Below are positions 1-8,656 of a stretch of DNA of 64,000 nt, piece after piece. The translations under genes were made by a program, and so were the position numbers. The DNA is taken from NCBI GenBank assembly GCA_964558665.1, contig CAZLFA010000003.1, positions 1 to 64,000 on the forward strand, given 5' to 3'. Below the pieces are notes generated by a model that made no database searches, was not told where the DNA came from, and was given only the letters and a program-made list of their open reading frames with translations. The DNA is from CAZLFA01 sp964558665 (GTDB lineage: Bacteria; Desulfobacterota; Syntrophia; Syntrophales; PHBD01). Numbering within the stretch: position 1 is the stretch's first letter; each line of letters opens with the position of its first letter.

Positions 1-5
1 TGCAC

Positions 6-36
6 TGGCTCCATTACGGCGAAAATCGGTGGCTCC
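6..36. repeat. Possible IS21-type terminal repeat remnant
   Basis: The heptamer TGGCTCC occurs at 6-12 and again at 30-36, separated by an AT-rich stretch containing GGCGAAAATC. Short spaced direct repeats near an end are typical of IS21-family elements, which carry multiple terminal repeats. The element itself would lie left of the window. No transposase reading frame is visible here, so the assignment is inference and could be chance. Confidence 0.25.
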
Positions 37-704
37 TTTAAGGCGATCATTGACAGTAGGCAGGACGACGCAGTTAAGGGCGGCCGGGCCCCTTTAGGGG
101 AGGCTGGCGACGCCCGTGTCCTGCCGTATAACGCGTACCGGTAAGGGAGATTAACGCGGTTGCAACGGACAACAATCAGGCAAAATATTATGAACAGCGA
201 GTAGAATTCTGGAACGAGAAATCAGGTACGTTTTAAAGTTATGGGTATACTTAAGGTCATCCAGACGCAACACTACGACACTTTTTTTTCAGTAGACCCA
301 AAATAGAAGGTCCTCTATTGTTTCCCTGTGCTCCATTCACGCTTTTTGTGCCGTGCTTGGCAGTTTCTACCTTGGATGATTGGAGCCTTCTGATCAGAAA
401 CCGCGGCTTTCTTTTTTAGGGAAAATTTGCTGATAGGTTATCTTTTTGGGGTAGAATTGGGGGTATGCTCGAAATCAGCCACTCATCATAGCTTTTAATA
501 TCGTATAGTTATGCAACCTATTGGCTTCCCATGCACCCATTTATTGCTGATATTAGTGGGTATTATCCTTCTGATTTCTATCCCCAAACTGGCTCCACTG
601 ACGTCCTCAATCCCCGTTAATTTCTCGAATTTTCTTAGGGGTTTTCTAAAATATTTTAATCCATCACCATATTACACATTAAATCATTGTGTTACGGATT
701 ATAA
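37..704. other. Gene-poor AT-rich stretch
   Basis: No supported gene is seen in this stretch. A short open stretch at 132-236 (ending QAKYYEQRVEFWNEKSGTF) has no start and no recognised family and may be a decayed gene end. The 75-codon frame at 511-738 has no ribosome binding site, unusual composition, and ends inside a palindrome, so I do not call it. The composition suggests an accessory or transferred junction. Confidence 0.4.
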
Positions 705-738
705 TCAAATAGTTTCGACAATAATCGAAACTATTTGA
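705..738. promoter_or_regulatory. Perfect 14-bp inverted repeat, operator-like
   Basis: TCAAATAGTTTCGA (705-718) and TCGAAACTATTTGA (725-738) are exact inverted repeats separated by a 6-base spacer. The right arm overlaps the -35 hexamer of the candidate promoter for the following ATPase gene, so a dimeric repressor bound here would block transcription. There is no T-run after it, so it is a poor terminator. The arrangement would suit autoregulation or a dedicated regulator, but none is encoded nearby. Confidence 0.6.
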
Positions 739-763
739 CAAATCATTCGATTTAAGATTAAAT
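735..763 (+). promoter_or_regulatory. Sigma70-like promoter of the DUF4143 ATPase
   Basis: A consensus -35 TTGACA (735-740) is followed after 17 bases by TTAAAT (758-763). Initiation 6-8 bases later would fall at about 770, essentially at the ATG of the ATPase at 771, and no Shine-Dalgarno sequence precedes that ATG. A leaderless transcript is therefore predicted, unless the real start lies elsewhere. Confidence 0.45.
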
Positions 764-770
764 TTCTGCC

Positions 771-2057
771 ATGGAAACGACTTATTATGCCCTAAATCCT
801 TGGTGGGAAAAGAGAACTTTTGATGCGGGAATAAAGCGGGATAATTATCTTAATAAGTTGCCTGCGCAGTTGGAACGTCGGCAGATCGAGATCCTTATTG
901 GTAGCAGACGAAGCGGCAAAACGACGCTTTTAAAGCAATACATTCGTGATCTTCTTTACAATGGCACATCTGAAAAGGACATCCTCTATCTTTCCCTCGA
1001 TCACCCTAATCTGTCTGCAATACCTATTTCAGAACATCTGAAGAAACTCAGGAAATTATTCGGACATGGACGAGATCATAAACTTTACCTCTTTCTGGAT
1101 GAAATCCAAGATAGTCCTTATTGGGAAGCAGAGTTAAAATCTCTTTATGACAGTGAATCATTAAAATTCTTCTGTTCAGGCTCATCATCTTCCCTTATTG
1201 CCAGGCAAGGAGGCAAACTCACGGGAAGACAGATTGTCAGCACTGTCTATCCTTTGAGCTTCAACGAATTTTTAATGTTCCGAGGTGGTCCGCCTAGTCT
1301 GTCGGAAGACTATAAATACGAAACCCTCGTCGCCGAATACATAAACGTGGGTGGATATCCAGAACAAGTACTGCATCCTTCCCAAGAGTACATGACAAAC
1401 CTTTTGGACGATATCCTCGCCCGTGATCTTATCCGTAATTATCCGATCAAGAAGCCTTATGCACTTCGTGATATACTTCGCCTGACTGCAGCTTCAACAG
1501 GATCCCGCATCAGCTTTAATAAACTTTCAAAGGTACTTGGGCTATCTCTGGATACAGTTAAGGATTACACAAGTTATCTTGAAGGGGCGTTTCTCCTTCA
1601 AGCGGTTGAGAAATGGTCAACTTCCCATTCTGAACGGATATATGCCCAGAAGAAGATTTATTTTTTAGATAATGGAATACGGACACTCCTCACAGGTCTG
1701 GGCGATGAAGGAAGCAAGGCAGAAAATGCAGTCTTCATGGAACTGAAAAGGTGCGGCATTCCCTGCGGATATTATGCGGAAAGCGAGCGTGAAGTTGACT
1801 TTGTCACCGGTACATTCAAAGAACCGCTGCCGATAGAGTCTAAGTACGTCTCAATCTTCGACTGGAAAGATAGGAGGCTTGCCGGACTTCGGCTTTTCCT
1901 GCGTCGTTTTCCAAAGACAAAGCAAGTTATTCTCGTAACCAAAAACTTCGAAGGGGAAAGCGCTATGGACGCTGCCAAAATTATCGCTGTTCCTCTATGG
2001 AAATTCCTTCTTCATATTGACAATTATATCCCGAAACGGGAATCCAGCACAGGATAA
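771..2057 (+). CDS. AAA ATPase with DUF4143 C-terminal domain
   Basis: This is a cytoplasmic P-loop ATPase of the large AAA_14/DUF4143 group, whose biochemical role is mostly unknown. Visible features are Walker A GSRRSGKT (residues 44-51), Walker B LYLFLDE ending at D110-E111, a sensor-like CSGSSSSL (135-142), and a winged-helix-like stretch (about 240-270). The C-terminus has a PD-(D/E)xK-like trace, with E341-V-D343-F followed by E356-S-K358, as in restriction-fold nucleases. The 428-residue length is normal for the family. It has no SD and sits behind a palindrome-covered promoter. It stands alone in an AT-rich accessory segment, as such genes often do. ATPase family is secure; function is not. 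Confidence 0.85.
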   Translation: METTYYALNPWWEKRTFDAGIKRDNYLNKLPAQLERRQIEILIGSRRSGKTTLLKQYIRDLLYNGTSEKDILYLSLDHPNLSAIPISEHLKKLRKLFGHGRDHKLYLFLDEIQDSPYWEAELKSLYDSESLKFFCSGSSSSLIARQGGKLTGRQIVSTVYPLSFNEFLMFRGGPPSLSEDYKYETLVAEYINVGGYPEQVLHPSQEYMTNLLDDILARDLIRNYPIKKPYALRDILRLTAASTGSRISFNKLSKVLGLSLDTVKDYTSYLEGAFLLQAVEKWSTSHSERIYAQKKIYFLDNGIRTLLTGLGDEGSKAENAVFMELKRCGIPCGYYAESEREVDFVTGTFKEPLPIESKYVSIFDWKDRRLAGLRLFLRRFPKTKQVILVTKNFEGESAMDAAKIIAVPLWKFLLHIDNYIPKRESSTG

Positions 2058-2103
2058 TAGATGCTATTAATTAAGTGACATCTGCCTATGAGGATGAAAA
2101 ACA

Positions 2104-2751
2104 ATGCCTACCAGCCCGTACAGTCAATTAGATATTTTTGTGGATCTATTGTTCAAGCTGAGACCTTCTTCTATTCTCGATGTAGGGATAGGTAATGGAA
2201 AGATTGGTTTTATAGCCAGGGACTTTCTTGATGTCATGTTAAACGGAGCGTACAGAAGGGACTCCTGGCAAGTCAAAATCGACGGGATTGAAATTTTTTC
2301 CGATTATATACAGGATCATCAAAAAGCAATTTACGATTCCATTTATGTCGGAAACGCTTTTGAAATAATTGACGGGCTGCAACAATATGACCTCATTATT
2401 TTAAGCGATGTATTAGAACACTTTGCAGAAGCAGATGCATGGGTAATGCTGGATAAATGTGCAGCAAAGACGAAAGATATTATTCTGAATATCCCCCTGG
2501 GGAAGACATGGGTCCAGGATGATATATATGGTAATACTTACGAAAAGCACCTTTCCTTTTGGGATAAGAAGGCATTTGAGCCATTTTTCTCAGTAGCCGA
2601 TTACCATAATTACGCTATCGGCGAGTATGGTTGTTTTCTCATAAATGCCAATGATTATCTTGTGTACATGCGAACGGGAGAAACTGTTAAATCTCAGATC
2701 ATCTATGAAACAAAACGCTTTGTGAAACAACCAGGCAATCATAATGATTAG
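2104..2751 (+). CDS. SAM-dependent methyltransferase, class I
   Basis: The 215-residue product shows a Rossmann methyltransferase signature: motif I ILDVGIGNGKIG (about 20-31) with the glycine-rich SAM loop, an acidic stretch after beta-2 (DGIEIF), and the post-motif IILSDVLEHF (about 99-108) typical of Methyltransf_11/23-type enzymes. The substrate cannot be read from the sequence. It lies 46 bases after the ATPase stop in the same direction and could be cotranscribed. The N-terminal SPYSQLDIFVDLLFKLRP resembles glycan or lipid-associated methyltransferases, but that is only an impression. Confidence 0.75.
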   Translation: MPTSPYSQLDIFVDLLFKLRPSSILDVGIGNGKIGFIARDFLDVMLNGAYRRDSWQVKIDGIEIFSDYIQDHQKAIYDSIYVGNAFEIIDGLQQYDLIILSDVLEHFAEADAWVMLDKCAAKTKDIILNIPLGKTWVQDDIYGNTYEKHLSFWDKKAFEPFFSVADYHNYAIGEYGCFLINANDYLVYMRTGETVKSQIIYETKRFVKQPGNHND

Positions 2752-2832
2752 ATTGATACCGGTAAATAGAGGACTCCATTAACTCCAACCGTCTATTTAT
2801 CCCGAACCTTCACCGTCCGCTTCCTGGTTTCT

Positions 2833-3147
2833 TCATTGTCTGTTAGAGGAAGTTTCAGATAACATTTTCAGTTTATAAGCACATGTCAAATCAATGCCAA
2901 GACCCCATCTGTCATCCGGTTCATGTTTGGTGCGGACTACTTTGCCGATTAAATTTATGCTTCCCGTGCCACCTAAATTTATTGAAACGTTTACAGGTTT
3001 GCCTTTGAGAAATTTATCTTTTGAAAGTACGTACAATCCGCCCATGGAGAAATCGATTAAATCTACAAGCGTAGTATCTATTTTACATTCAAAAAAAGAT
3101 TTTTCGTTCCTAACATCGTAACGTACATATTTGCGTCTTGAATCCAT
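2833..3147 (-). CDS. PilZ domain protein (c-di-GMP binding)
   Basis: A single-domain PilZ protein of 104 residues. The start at 3147 (MDSRRKYVRY) is preferred over the upstream in-frame Met at 3192 because a G-rich SD-like stretch precedes it and the PilZ fold begins there. The c-di-GMP signature is intact: R5-K-Y-V-R9 near the N-terminus and D32-F-S34-M-G-G37, followed by the beta-barrel (VSINLGG, GKVVRT). Such stand-alone PilZ proteins act as cytoplasmic c-di-GMP effectors on motility, pili or exopolysaccharide. No cyclase or motility operon adjoins it, so the target is unknown. Confidence 0.85.
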   Translation of the reverse strand: MDSRRKYVRYDVRNEKSFFECKIDTTLVDLIDFSMGGLYVLSKDKFLKGKPVNVSINLGGTGSINLIGKVVRTKHEPDDRWGLGIDLTCAYKLKMLSETSSNRQ

Positions 3148-3256
3148 TTTTAGAATACCCCCATGTTTTATTTGGTTGCAAGAGCAATACAATTAAAAGT
3201 ATTAAAATATTCTTCATTTTTTCATTGGATCTTATGGTTACCCCTATTCTTCCGGA

Positions 3257-3413
3257 TCAGTAATCATAATTTATACGCAGGCCGATTCCGTAGTTACCGG
3301 TGTAATAATGACCGTCCACGGTGTTGATGCTGCTGAGAATTGTTCTTACCGGCGTTCCCGTCTGCAACATGGTTTCCGTTTTCAATAAAAATACTTTACA
3401 GGACAAGTTTTGC
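3257..3413 (-). pseudogene. Relic: C-terminal end of an outer-membrane barrel protein
   Basis: The minus strand is open from the end of the DUF1846 gene to a stop at 3257-3259 and ends with YYTGNYGIGLRINYDY, about 16 residues of alternating aromatic and polar character closing on a terminal Tyr. A terminal aromatic strand of this kind is the usual C-terminal signature of outer-membrane beta-barrels. There is no start codon with an SD and no upstream coding part, because the DUF1846 gene occupies the space. It looks like the surviving tail of a deleted porin-like gene. Confidence 0.35.
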
Positions 3414-4940
3414 TCAGACAATAAAAAGGTCCTTTGTCGAAAATTTGGGATCGCTGGTCAGATTGACACCGAGACGTCTCAATCCGGCTTCATCTCCCGG
3501 AGTAGGAATATGAGTGATGTGCACTTCACAATTTTTGAGATCCTTCAATTTTTCCACAGCAAGCTGTGCAGCCGGATTTGTCGTTGCACTAATGCTGAGT
3601 GCAATGAGAGTCTCCTCCAGATCAAGACTGACGCTTTTCTCTCCGAGGATATTGGTTTTCATTTGTGCAATGGAATCTGTAATATAGTTCGGCAACAGTT
3701 TTATCTTATCGGGTATGCCGGCAAGGTGTTTGATTGCATGCAGAATGAGGCTCGAGGCTGCATGCATCAGCGGTGAATTGTTACCGGTAATAATTGTTCC
3801 GTCATTCAGTTCTATTGCGGCACCACAGTAGATGCCCTCATTTCCCCTGTTTGTTTCCCGGGCTGTCTCGGCGGCGTCTGCTGCCGGTCTGACAACTTTT
3901 CTGTCACCCGGTTCAAGATCAAAATCTTTTATAAACAGCTCCACTCTCTGCACGGTATCACGATCTGTGAATCCCATTGCATATTCACAGCGATAGCGGA
4001 AGTAGCGTCTTATTATTTCCTGCTTGGAGGCCTCTTTCGTAATCTCATCTTCAGTGATGGCAAAACCGGCCCGATTTACGCCCATATCTGTGGGAGATTT
4101 ATAGAATGATTCAACTCCCGTAATTTTTTCCAGGATACGCTTCAGTACAGGAAACACTTCTACATCACGATTGTAATTGACACTTATCTCTCCATAAGCC
4201 TCAAGATGAAACGGGTCAATCATGTTTAAGTCCCTTATATCTGCAGTGGCAGCTTCATACGCTACGTTTACAGGATGCTTCAGAGGAATATTCCAGATGG
4301 GGAAAGTCTCAAATTTTGCATACCCTGACTTAATCCCTCTTCGGTAGTCATGATAAAGTTGCGAAAGACATGTTGCCAGTTTGCCGCTTCCGGGACCAGG
4401 CCCCGTTACAATTACAAGAGGCTTATCCGTTTCTACATAGCTGTTTTGCCCATACCCGTCATCGCTGACAATCATTTCTACATTTGTCGGATACCCTTTG
4501 GTGAACCGGTGAGTATAAACTTTGATATTCCTTCTTTCCAATTTGTTTTTAAAGACCATAGCCGCCGGCTGGTTGTCGAAGCGGGTTATTACAACCCCTA
4601 CTTCATCTATTCCCCAACCCCGCAAATCGTCGATCAGTTTCAGCGCATCAGAATCATAAGTAATACCAAAGTCCGCACGGATTTTTTTTCTTTCTATGTC
4701 TCCTGCATATATGCATAAAAGGACATTGGCCTTGTCCTTCAATTTTTTAATCAGCCTCATTTTTACATTGGGATCATATCCCGGCAACACCCTTGCTGCA
4801 TGATAGTCATAAAGCAGCTTCCCGCCAAACTCCAGATAGAGCTTGTTATCAAATCTACTGATTCTCTCAAGAATCTCCTCAGTCTGCTCACTGATGTATT
4901 TCTCATTATCAAAACCGTTTCCGCTTTTAGCAGTCGTCAT
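3414..4940 (-). CDS. DUF1846 family protein
   Basis: The 508-residue protein matches the DUF1846 family in length and character: an N-terminal region with KLYLEFGGKLLYDYHAARVLPGYDPN (short pieces of which are diagnostic), a nucleotide-binding-like loop VTGPGPGSGKLATCLSQ (about 178-194), and the C-terminal ELNDGTIITGNNS segment. Family members are cytoplasmic proteins of unproven function. The GPGPGSGK loop suggests phosphate or nucleotide binding. An SD (GGGGAGA) lies upstream of the ATG at 4940. It appears monocistronic and overruns the remnant of a barrel gene at its 3' side. Confidence 0.8.
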   Translation of the reverse strand: MTTAKSGNGFDNEKYISEQTEEILERISRFDNKLYLEFGGKLLYDYHAARVLPGYDPNVKMRLIKKLKDKANVLLCIYAGDIERKKIRADFGITYDSDALKLIDDLRGWGIDEVGVVITRFDNQPAAMVFKNKLERRNIKVYTHRFTKGYPTNVEMIVSDDGYGQNSYVETDKPLVIVTGPGPGSGKLATCLSQLYHDYRRGIKSGYAKFETFPIWNIPLKHPVNVAYEAATADIRDLNMIDPFHLEAYGEISVNYNRDVEVFPVLKRILEKITGVESFYKSPTDMGVNRAGFAITEDEITKEASKQEIIRRYFRYRCEYAMGFTDRDTVQRVELFIKDFDLEPGDRKVVRPAADAAETARETNRGNEGIYCGAAIELNDGTIITGNNSPLMHAASSLILHAIKHLAGIPDKIKLLPNYITDSIAQMKTNILGEKSVSLDLEETLIALSISATTNPAAQLAVEKLKDLKNCEVHITHIPTPGDEAGLRRLGVNLTSDPKFSTKDLFIV

Positions 4941-5213
4941 TTTTTATATCTCCCCTGTTAATATGAATACGCTCCTATGATGAATATCCTATAATCAGCC
5001 AGCCGGCAACACTGTTAAGTATCACTTAGAATATTTTACCGTATTTTCTCTTTGTACAGCATGTTAATATTTTGCCACAACACATTTTTCATTTAATCTT
5101 TCAAAATTTAAGTATATAAGAAAAAGATGTCCTGCCGATTTCTATTGATTTCTTGTAAAATACTGGTATCTTTAGCCAACTTTTAACATTAACCTTCAAA
5201 TGAGGATTGAACC

Positions 5214-5495
5214 ATGAAAAAATTTCTGATTGCCGCAGTACTTCTTTTGTTGATTGGCTGTGCACATCCATACTGCCATCCAGGCAAACCTACAGCACAA
5301 GTAGACAGGGACTATAAAGAATGTGAATATGAAGCAGAGAAGTACACCGGCAATATGACAACCGGCACATCCAGAGAAACGAACCGCTCAAGAATCATAT
5401 CAAAATGCATGGAAGTACGCGGTAATGGCAGCCGTCTGCCGTTTTCAGAAGAGTGTTACGGATATGAAGCAATAAAGAATGACAAGGCTAAATAG
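5214..5495 (+). CDS. Small lipoprotein, unrecognised
   Basis: A 93-residue secreted lipoprotein. The signal peptide is MKKFLIAAVLLLLIGC with lipobox LIGC, Cys16 being the predicted lipidation site. The mature part is charged and Cys-containing (C21, C35, C64, C79 by eye) with no family I recognise. It is preceded by an SD-like GAGGATTGAACC. Two pairs of additional cysteines could form disulfides in the periplasm. It stands alone between the DUF1846 gene and a decayed region. Confidence 0.65.
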   Translation: MKKFLIAAVLLLLIGCAHPYCHPGKPTAQVDRDYKECEYEAEKYTGNMTTGTSRETNRSRIISKCMEVRGNGSRLPFSEECYGYEAIKNDKAK

Positions 5496-5893
5496 TTCGT
5501 CCAGACCTCTGGGGCAAAACCACAACCTTCCGGAAATCCTGAGAGCCTATGGCGAATGACAGCAATCAAATCTGTTGGATATTGTCATGGATGAGTATGA
5601 GGATTCAAGCATGATTAATTGCCGTTTCGAGGTGCTTGAGCACCATCTCCCGTGATAAAGAAACTATAGACATATCAGTATATTTAATGTAAATTAGCAT
5701 AATATTGGTTGTTTTGTCCGGGTGGGGATTTGAAGATTCTCAGAGTTCCGGCAGCAGGCCGAAAATGTTTCAATCCAGGGAATAGCCTGGCAGAGCATAA
5801 TGAATATTTTTTGGATAATAACTATGAGCTTAATACCGAAAGGACTGTAAAAGCAATCCGCTCAGATTAACCGGAATACGTCAGGAGGTTTAT
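5496..5893. other. Noncoding stretch with decayed-gene traces and MCP leader
   Basis: This holds the IstB-like fragment annotated separately (5560-5655), a short perfect hairpin GGTGCT-TG-AGCACC at about 5630-5643 inside that fragment, then about 230 bases with no gene that lead to the SD AGGAGG before the chemotaxis gene. I see no clear promoter consensus. Confidence 0.4.
5560..5655 (+). pseudogene. Possible IstB (IS21 helper ATPase) C-terminal fragment
   Basis: A 31-codon open stretch reads QQSNLLDIVMDEYEDSSMIN then CRFEVLEHHLP. It resembles the IstB segment in which a leucine-rich helix and DRYE-like turn precede a Ser-Thr strand (LLDIxxDRYxxxSTIITSQLPVxxW). The TSQLP block is missing or scrambled and there are no flanking coding parts. 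If correct this is a relic of an IS21-type element. The match is short and by eye. Confidence 0.3.
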
Positions 5894-7834
5894 ATGAAGA
5901 AGAAATCATTGGGATTTAAATTAGTCGTGGGGGGTATTCTTGTTGTCCTGATTCCTCTTCTGATCGTAGGCGTCTTCTCTGCCGTTAGATCTGCAAAGGC
6001 ACTTTCCGATGCCGCTAAGGATCAGGCACTCAATATTGCCAGGGATCTATCCGTGTTGGTGCAAACTGTTCTTGCAGAGGAAATTAAACTGATATCCGAA
6101 TTGTCGGTGAGGGATGACATCATCGGCGTTGCATCCAAGGTGGCAAAAGGAAGCTCTGAGGCTGCAGAAAGCGATCTGAACACAGTGAGCAACGATCTGT
6201 CCGCCATGATGAAAAAGATCGGGAAGGATTATGAAGCAGCCGTACTGATCGACACCAAAGGCGTTGTTATCGCCGATGGTATAGGCGGAAAATCCAAGGG
6301 AATATCCCTTGCTGATCGCGACTATTTCAAGGATGTCAAAGCCGGAAAGGCCTATGCAATCGGCACTGCGGTAAAATCGAAATTGTCCGGGAATCCCACG
6401 GTCACCATTGCCAGTCCGCTCCTTTCCAGTTCCGGTGAATTTGTCGGCGCCATCGCCATGGTTATGAAAACGGATTTTATCAGTGAAAAACTGACCAGCA
6501 TCAAGATTGGCAAAACCGGATATGCGTACATGACGGACAAGACCGGTCTTGTCATCGCCCATCCCAAGAAGGATTTTGTTCTGGTGCTGAATATGACGAC
6601 ACTCGAGGGGATGCAGGCATTCGCCGCCAAAGCGTTGGCCGCTAAGGAAGGCGTGGAGGATTACTCTTTCAGAGGCGTTCCCAAGATAGCCGGATATGCC
6701 ACTGTCGATACAACAGGCTGGAAATTGTTAGTAACCCAGGATACGAAGGAGTTTTTGGAAGACGCGGTGATGATACGCAACTTCATCATTATCATCGGCA
6801 GTATCTTTCTCGCTGTTACATTGGCTGCGGTACTCTATTTCGCGCGCGGCATCAGCCTGCCGATCACGCAGATCGTCAGAGATTTAACCGAAGGGGCGCA
6901 GCAGATAGCCACGGCTTCAACGGAAGTCTCCACCTCCAGCCAATCCCTGGCTGAAGGCGCATCCGAACAGGCGGCGGCAATCGAGGAGACATCTTCCTCC
7001 CTTGAAGAAATGTCTTCCATGACCAGACGTAATGCGGACAATGCCGTTCAGGCCAATAGCATGATGACCGAGACCAAGCAGGTAGTGAAGAGGGCAAATG
7101 AGTCAATGAGAAAGCTGACCTTGTCGATGGATGAAATTGCCAAAGCCAGCATGGAAACATCGAAGATCATCAAGACCATCGACGAGATCGCCTTCCAGAC
7201 GAATCTTCTGGCACTGAACGCCGCAGTTGAAGCGGCCCGGGCTGGAGAGGCCGGTGCGGGGTTCGCCGTGGTTGCCGATGAGGTAAGGAATCTGGCCATC
7301 CGCGCAGCCGAAGCGGCCAGGAACACTTCCGAGATGATAGAAGGAACCGTCAAGAAAATAAAAGACGGGACTGAGCTTGTCAATATGACCAACAGCGATT
7401 TTTCAGAGGTTGCAGAAAAATCGATGAAAGTAGCCGAACTGGTCAGTGAGATTTCCGCTGCATCCACCGAGCAGGCGGAAGGCATCAATCAGGTGAACAA
7501 GGCAGTCGTTGAAATGGACAAGGTTGTGCAGCAGAGCGCCGCCAACGCCGAGGAACTGGCCAGCGCTTCCGAGGAAACAAATGCTCAGGCCGAGATGATG
7601 AGAGGCAACATCGTAACCCTGAAGACCATCATAAGCGGCGATTCCAAACTTGATGACAGTGGCGTCCTGTCCCGGAAGAAGAAAAGTGCACCGGGGGGAA
7701 AACATGCGACAAAGGCCCTAGCGATTTTTAATAAGAATAAAAGCCAAAAAGCGGAACCGGAACAGCGTGGCTCCGCCAAGGTTCGTCCCGAGGATGTCAT
7801 CCCTTTTGATGACTCTGAATTCAAGGATTTTTAA
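5894..7834 (+). CDS. Methyl-accepting chemotaxis protein, Cache sensor
   Basis: An inner-membrane chemoreceptor of 646 residues. TM1 is at about 11-31, then a periplasmic dCache-type sensor (about 35-290; DYFKDVKAGKAYAIG and TGYAYMTDKTGLVIAHP are typical), TM2 (about 296-318), a HAMP-like linker, and a cytoplasmic signalling coiled coil. The hairpin tip is near 430-465 (EIAFQTNLLALNAAVEAARAGE) and binds CheA/CheW. Cache domains of this type commonly bind small amines, amino acids or carboxylates, but the ligand is not readable here. The C-terminus has a basic linker (RKKKSAPGGKH) and ends DDSEFKDF, with no NWETF-type pentapeptide. The SD AGGAGG is well placed. No che genes adjoin. Confidence 0.92.
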   Translation: MKKKSLGFKLVVGGILVVLIPLLIVGVFSAVRSAKALSDAAKDQALNIARDLSVLVQTVLAEEIKLISELSVRDDIIGVASKVAKGSSEAAESDLNTVSNDLSAMMKKIGKDYEAAVLIDTKGVVIADGIGGKSKGISLADRDYFKDVKAGKAYAIGTAVKSKLSGNPTVTIASPLLSSSGEFVGAIAMVMKTDFISEKLTSIKIGKTGYAYMTDKTGLVIAHPKKDFVLVLNMTTLEGMQAFAAKALAAKEGVEDYSFRGVPKIAGYATVDTTGWKLLVTQDTKEFLEDAVMIRNFIIIIGSIFLAVTLAAVLYFARGISLPITQIVRDLTEGAQQIATASTEVSTSSQSLAEGASEQAAAIEETSSSLEEMSSMTRRNADNAVQANSMMTETKQVVKRANESMRKLTLSMDEIAKASMETSKIIKTIDEIAFQTNLLALNAAVEAARAGEAGAGFAVVADEVRNLAIRAAEAARNTSEMIEGTVKKIKDGTELVNMTNSDFSEVAEKSMKVAELVSEISAASTEQAEGINQVNKAVVEMDKVVQQSAANAEELASASEETNAQAEMMRGNIVTLKTIISGDSKLDDSGVLSRKKKSAPGGKHATKALAIFNKNKSQKAEPEQRGSAKVRPEDVIPFDDSEFKDF

Positions 7835-7852
7835 CCATCTGAGATCATCGGC

Positions 7853-7883
7853 AAAGGGATGGCAGCCGGCAGGTCATCCCTTT
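7853..7883 (+). terminator. Weak hairpin after the MCP gene
   Basis: AAAGGGATG (7853-7861) pairs with CATCCCTTT (7875-7883) around a 13-base loop just after the MCP stop. No T-run follows, so it may be an RNA 3' stabiliser rather than an intrinsic terminator. Confidence 0.3.
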
Positions 7884-7990
7884 CCCGAAAAAACAGGTTT
7901 CTGACTTGATCCTGCATTTTCCGCTCATGCCTTCAATCAGCGGGGCACGCAAACATCTCCGGGAAATTCTGATATTTCTTTTCATCTGAA

Positions 7991-8656
7991 TTAATAAGTC
8001 CTTATATCTTTTGGAGGTAAATTCAACCTGTAAAACCGGATGCGCTCTGCCGAAAGGATCCTGCCTTTGATTAAAACGTCGCCGACAAAACTCAACGATC
8101 TGTTTGCCTCCCACGGCGCCAGCTTTCCTTTTGCCTGCATGGACGCCGGATAGTAGAAATTAACAACCAGAGACAGGCCGTGCCGTTTCTCCCAGGGTGT
8201 CTGGATGAAGGGATTGTATTCCCCCCTGACTGCCTTTACAGCCGAAATGCTCGCCATTCTCCAGTGCTCTTCATTATCGGGGCAGAGAAACGCCTTCGAG
8301 AACGGCGATCTTCTGGATACAGCCGGGTTGAACTGGCCTTTTTTGAAGATGACGCCGTGAATCCCGCGGCCATAGGTACGTCGCATACTCTGCGACGATT
8401 CTCCCAAACGGACCCGATTCATGACTCCCCAGGCAATCCCGTCATAAACGAGCTGATCATCGGCAAATCGTGTTGAAAGACCTTCAGCAAATACAAGGCG
8501 CGCCAGCAACTCCTGATCGTGAATATTGTTGGCTTTTATTATCGACTCAATTTCAGCATCCGGTCCGGATTGCAGACACTCGGGAATTTCTCCCGCATAT
8601 GCGGAACAAACGAAGATAAGAACCAGCGATACTATAAAAGCAGGTGTCCTGATCAT
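7991..8656 (-). CDS. Cell wall hydrolase (SleB/Hydrolase_2 family), secreted
   Basis: Taking the start at 8656 gives 221 residues and places a clean signal peptide at the N-terminus (MIRTPAFIVSLVLIFVCSAYA, cut after AYA). The longer frame from 8719 would bury it. The mature part has LLARLVFAEG with a conserved Glu, then GIAWGVMNRVRLG and GVIFKKGQFNPAVS, the hallmarks of SleB-like amidase or lytic enzymes acting on peptidoglycan. The acid residue of AEG is the expected catalytic one. It probably works in periplasmic wall remodelling. It lies alone and convergent with the MCP gene. Confidence 0.75.
   Translation of the reverse strand: MIRTPAFIVSLVLIFVCSAYAGEIPECLQSGPDAEIESIIKANNIHDQELLARLVFAEGLSTRFADDQLVYDGIAWGVMNRVRLGESSQSMRRTYGRGIHGVIFKKGQFNPAVSRRSPFSKAFLCPDNEEHWRMASISAVKAVRGEYNPFIQTPWEKRHGLSLVVNFYYPASMQAKGKLAPWEANRSLSFVGDVLIKGRILSAERIRFYRLNLPPKDIRTY

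Noticed and set aside
511..738. 75-codon + frame before the DUF4143 ATPase
   Set aside because: It has no SD and no domain, is AT-driven in composition, and its stop lies inside the perfect palindrome 705-738. Random open frame.
3321..3776. 151-codon + frame inside the DUF1846 gene region
   Set aside because: It lies antisense to the DUF1846 gene, whose own frame, SD and family match are clear. A shadow frame.
7845..8114. 89-codon minus frame overlapping the cell-wall hydrolase gene
   Set aside because: It overlaps the hydrolase gene in another frame and shows no domain.
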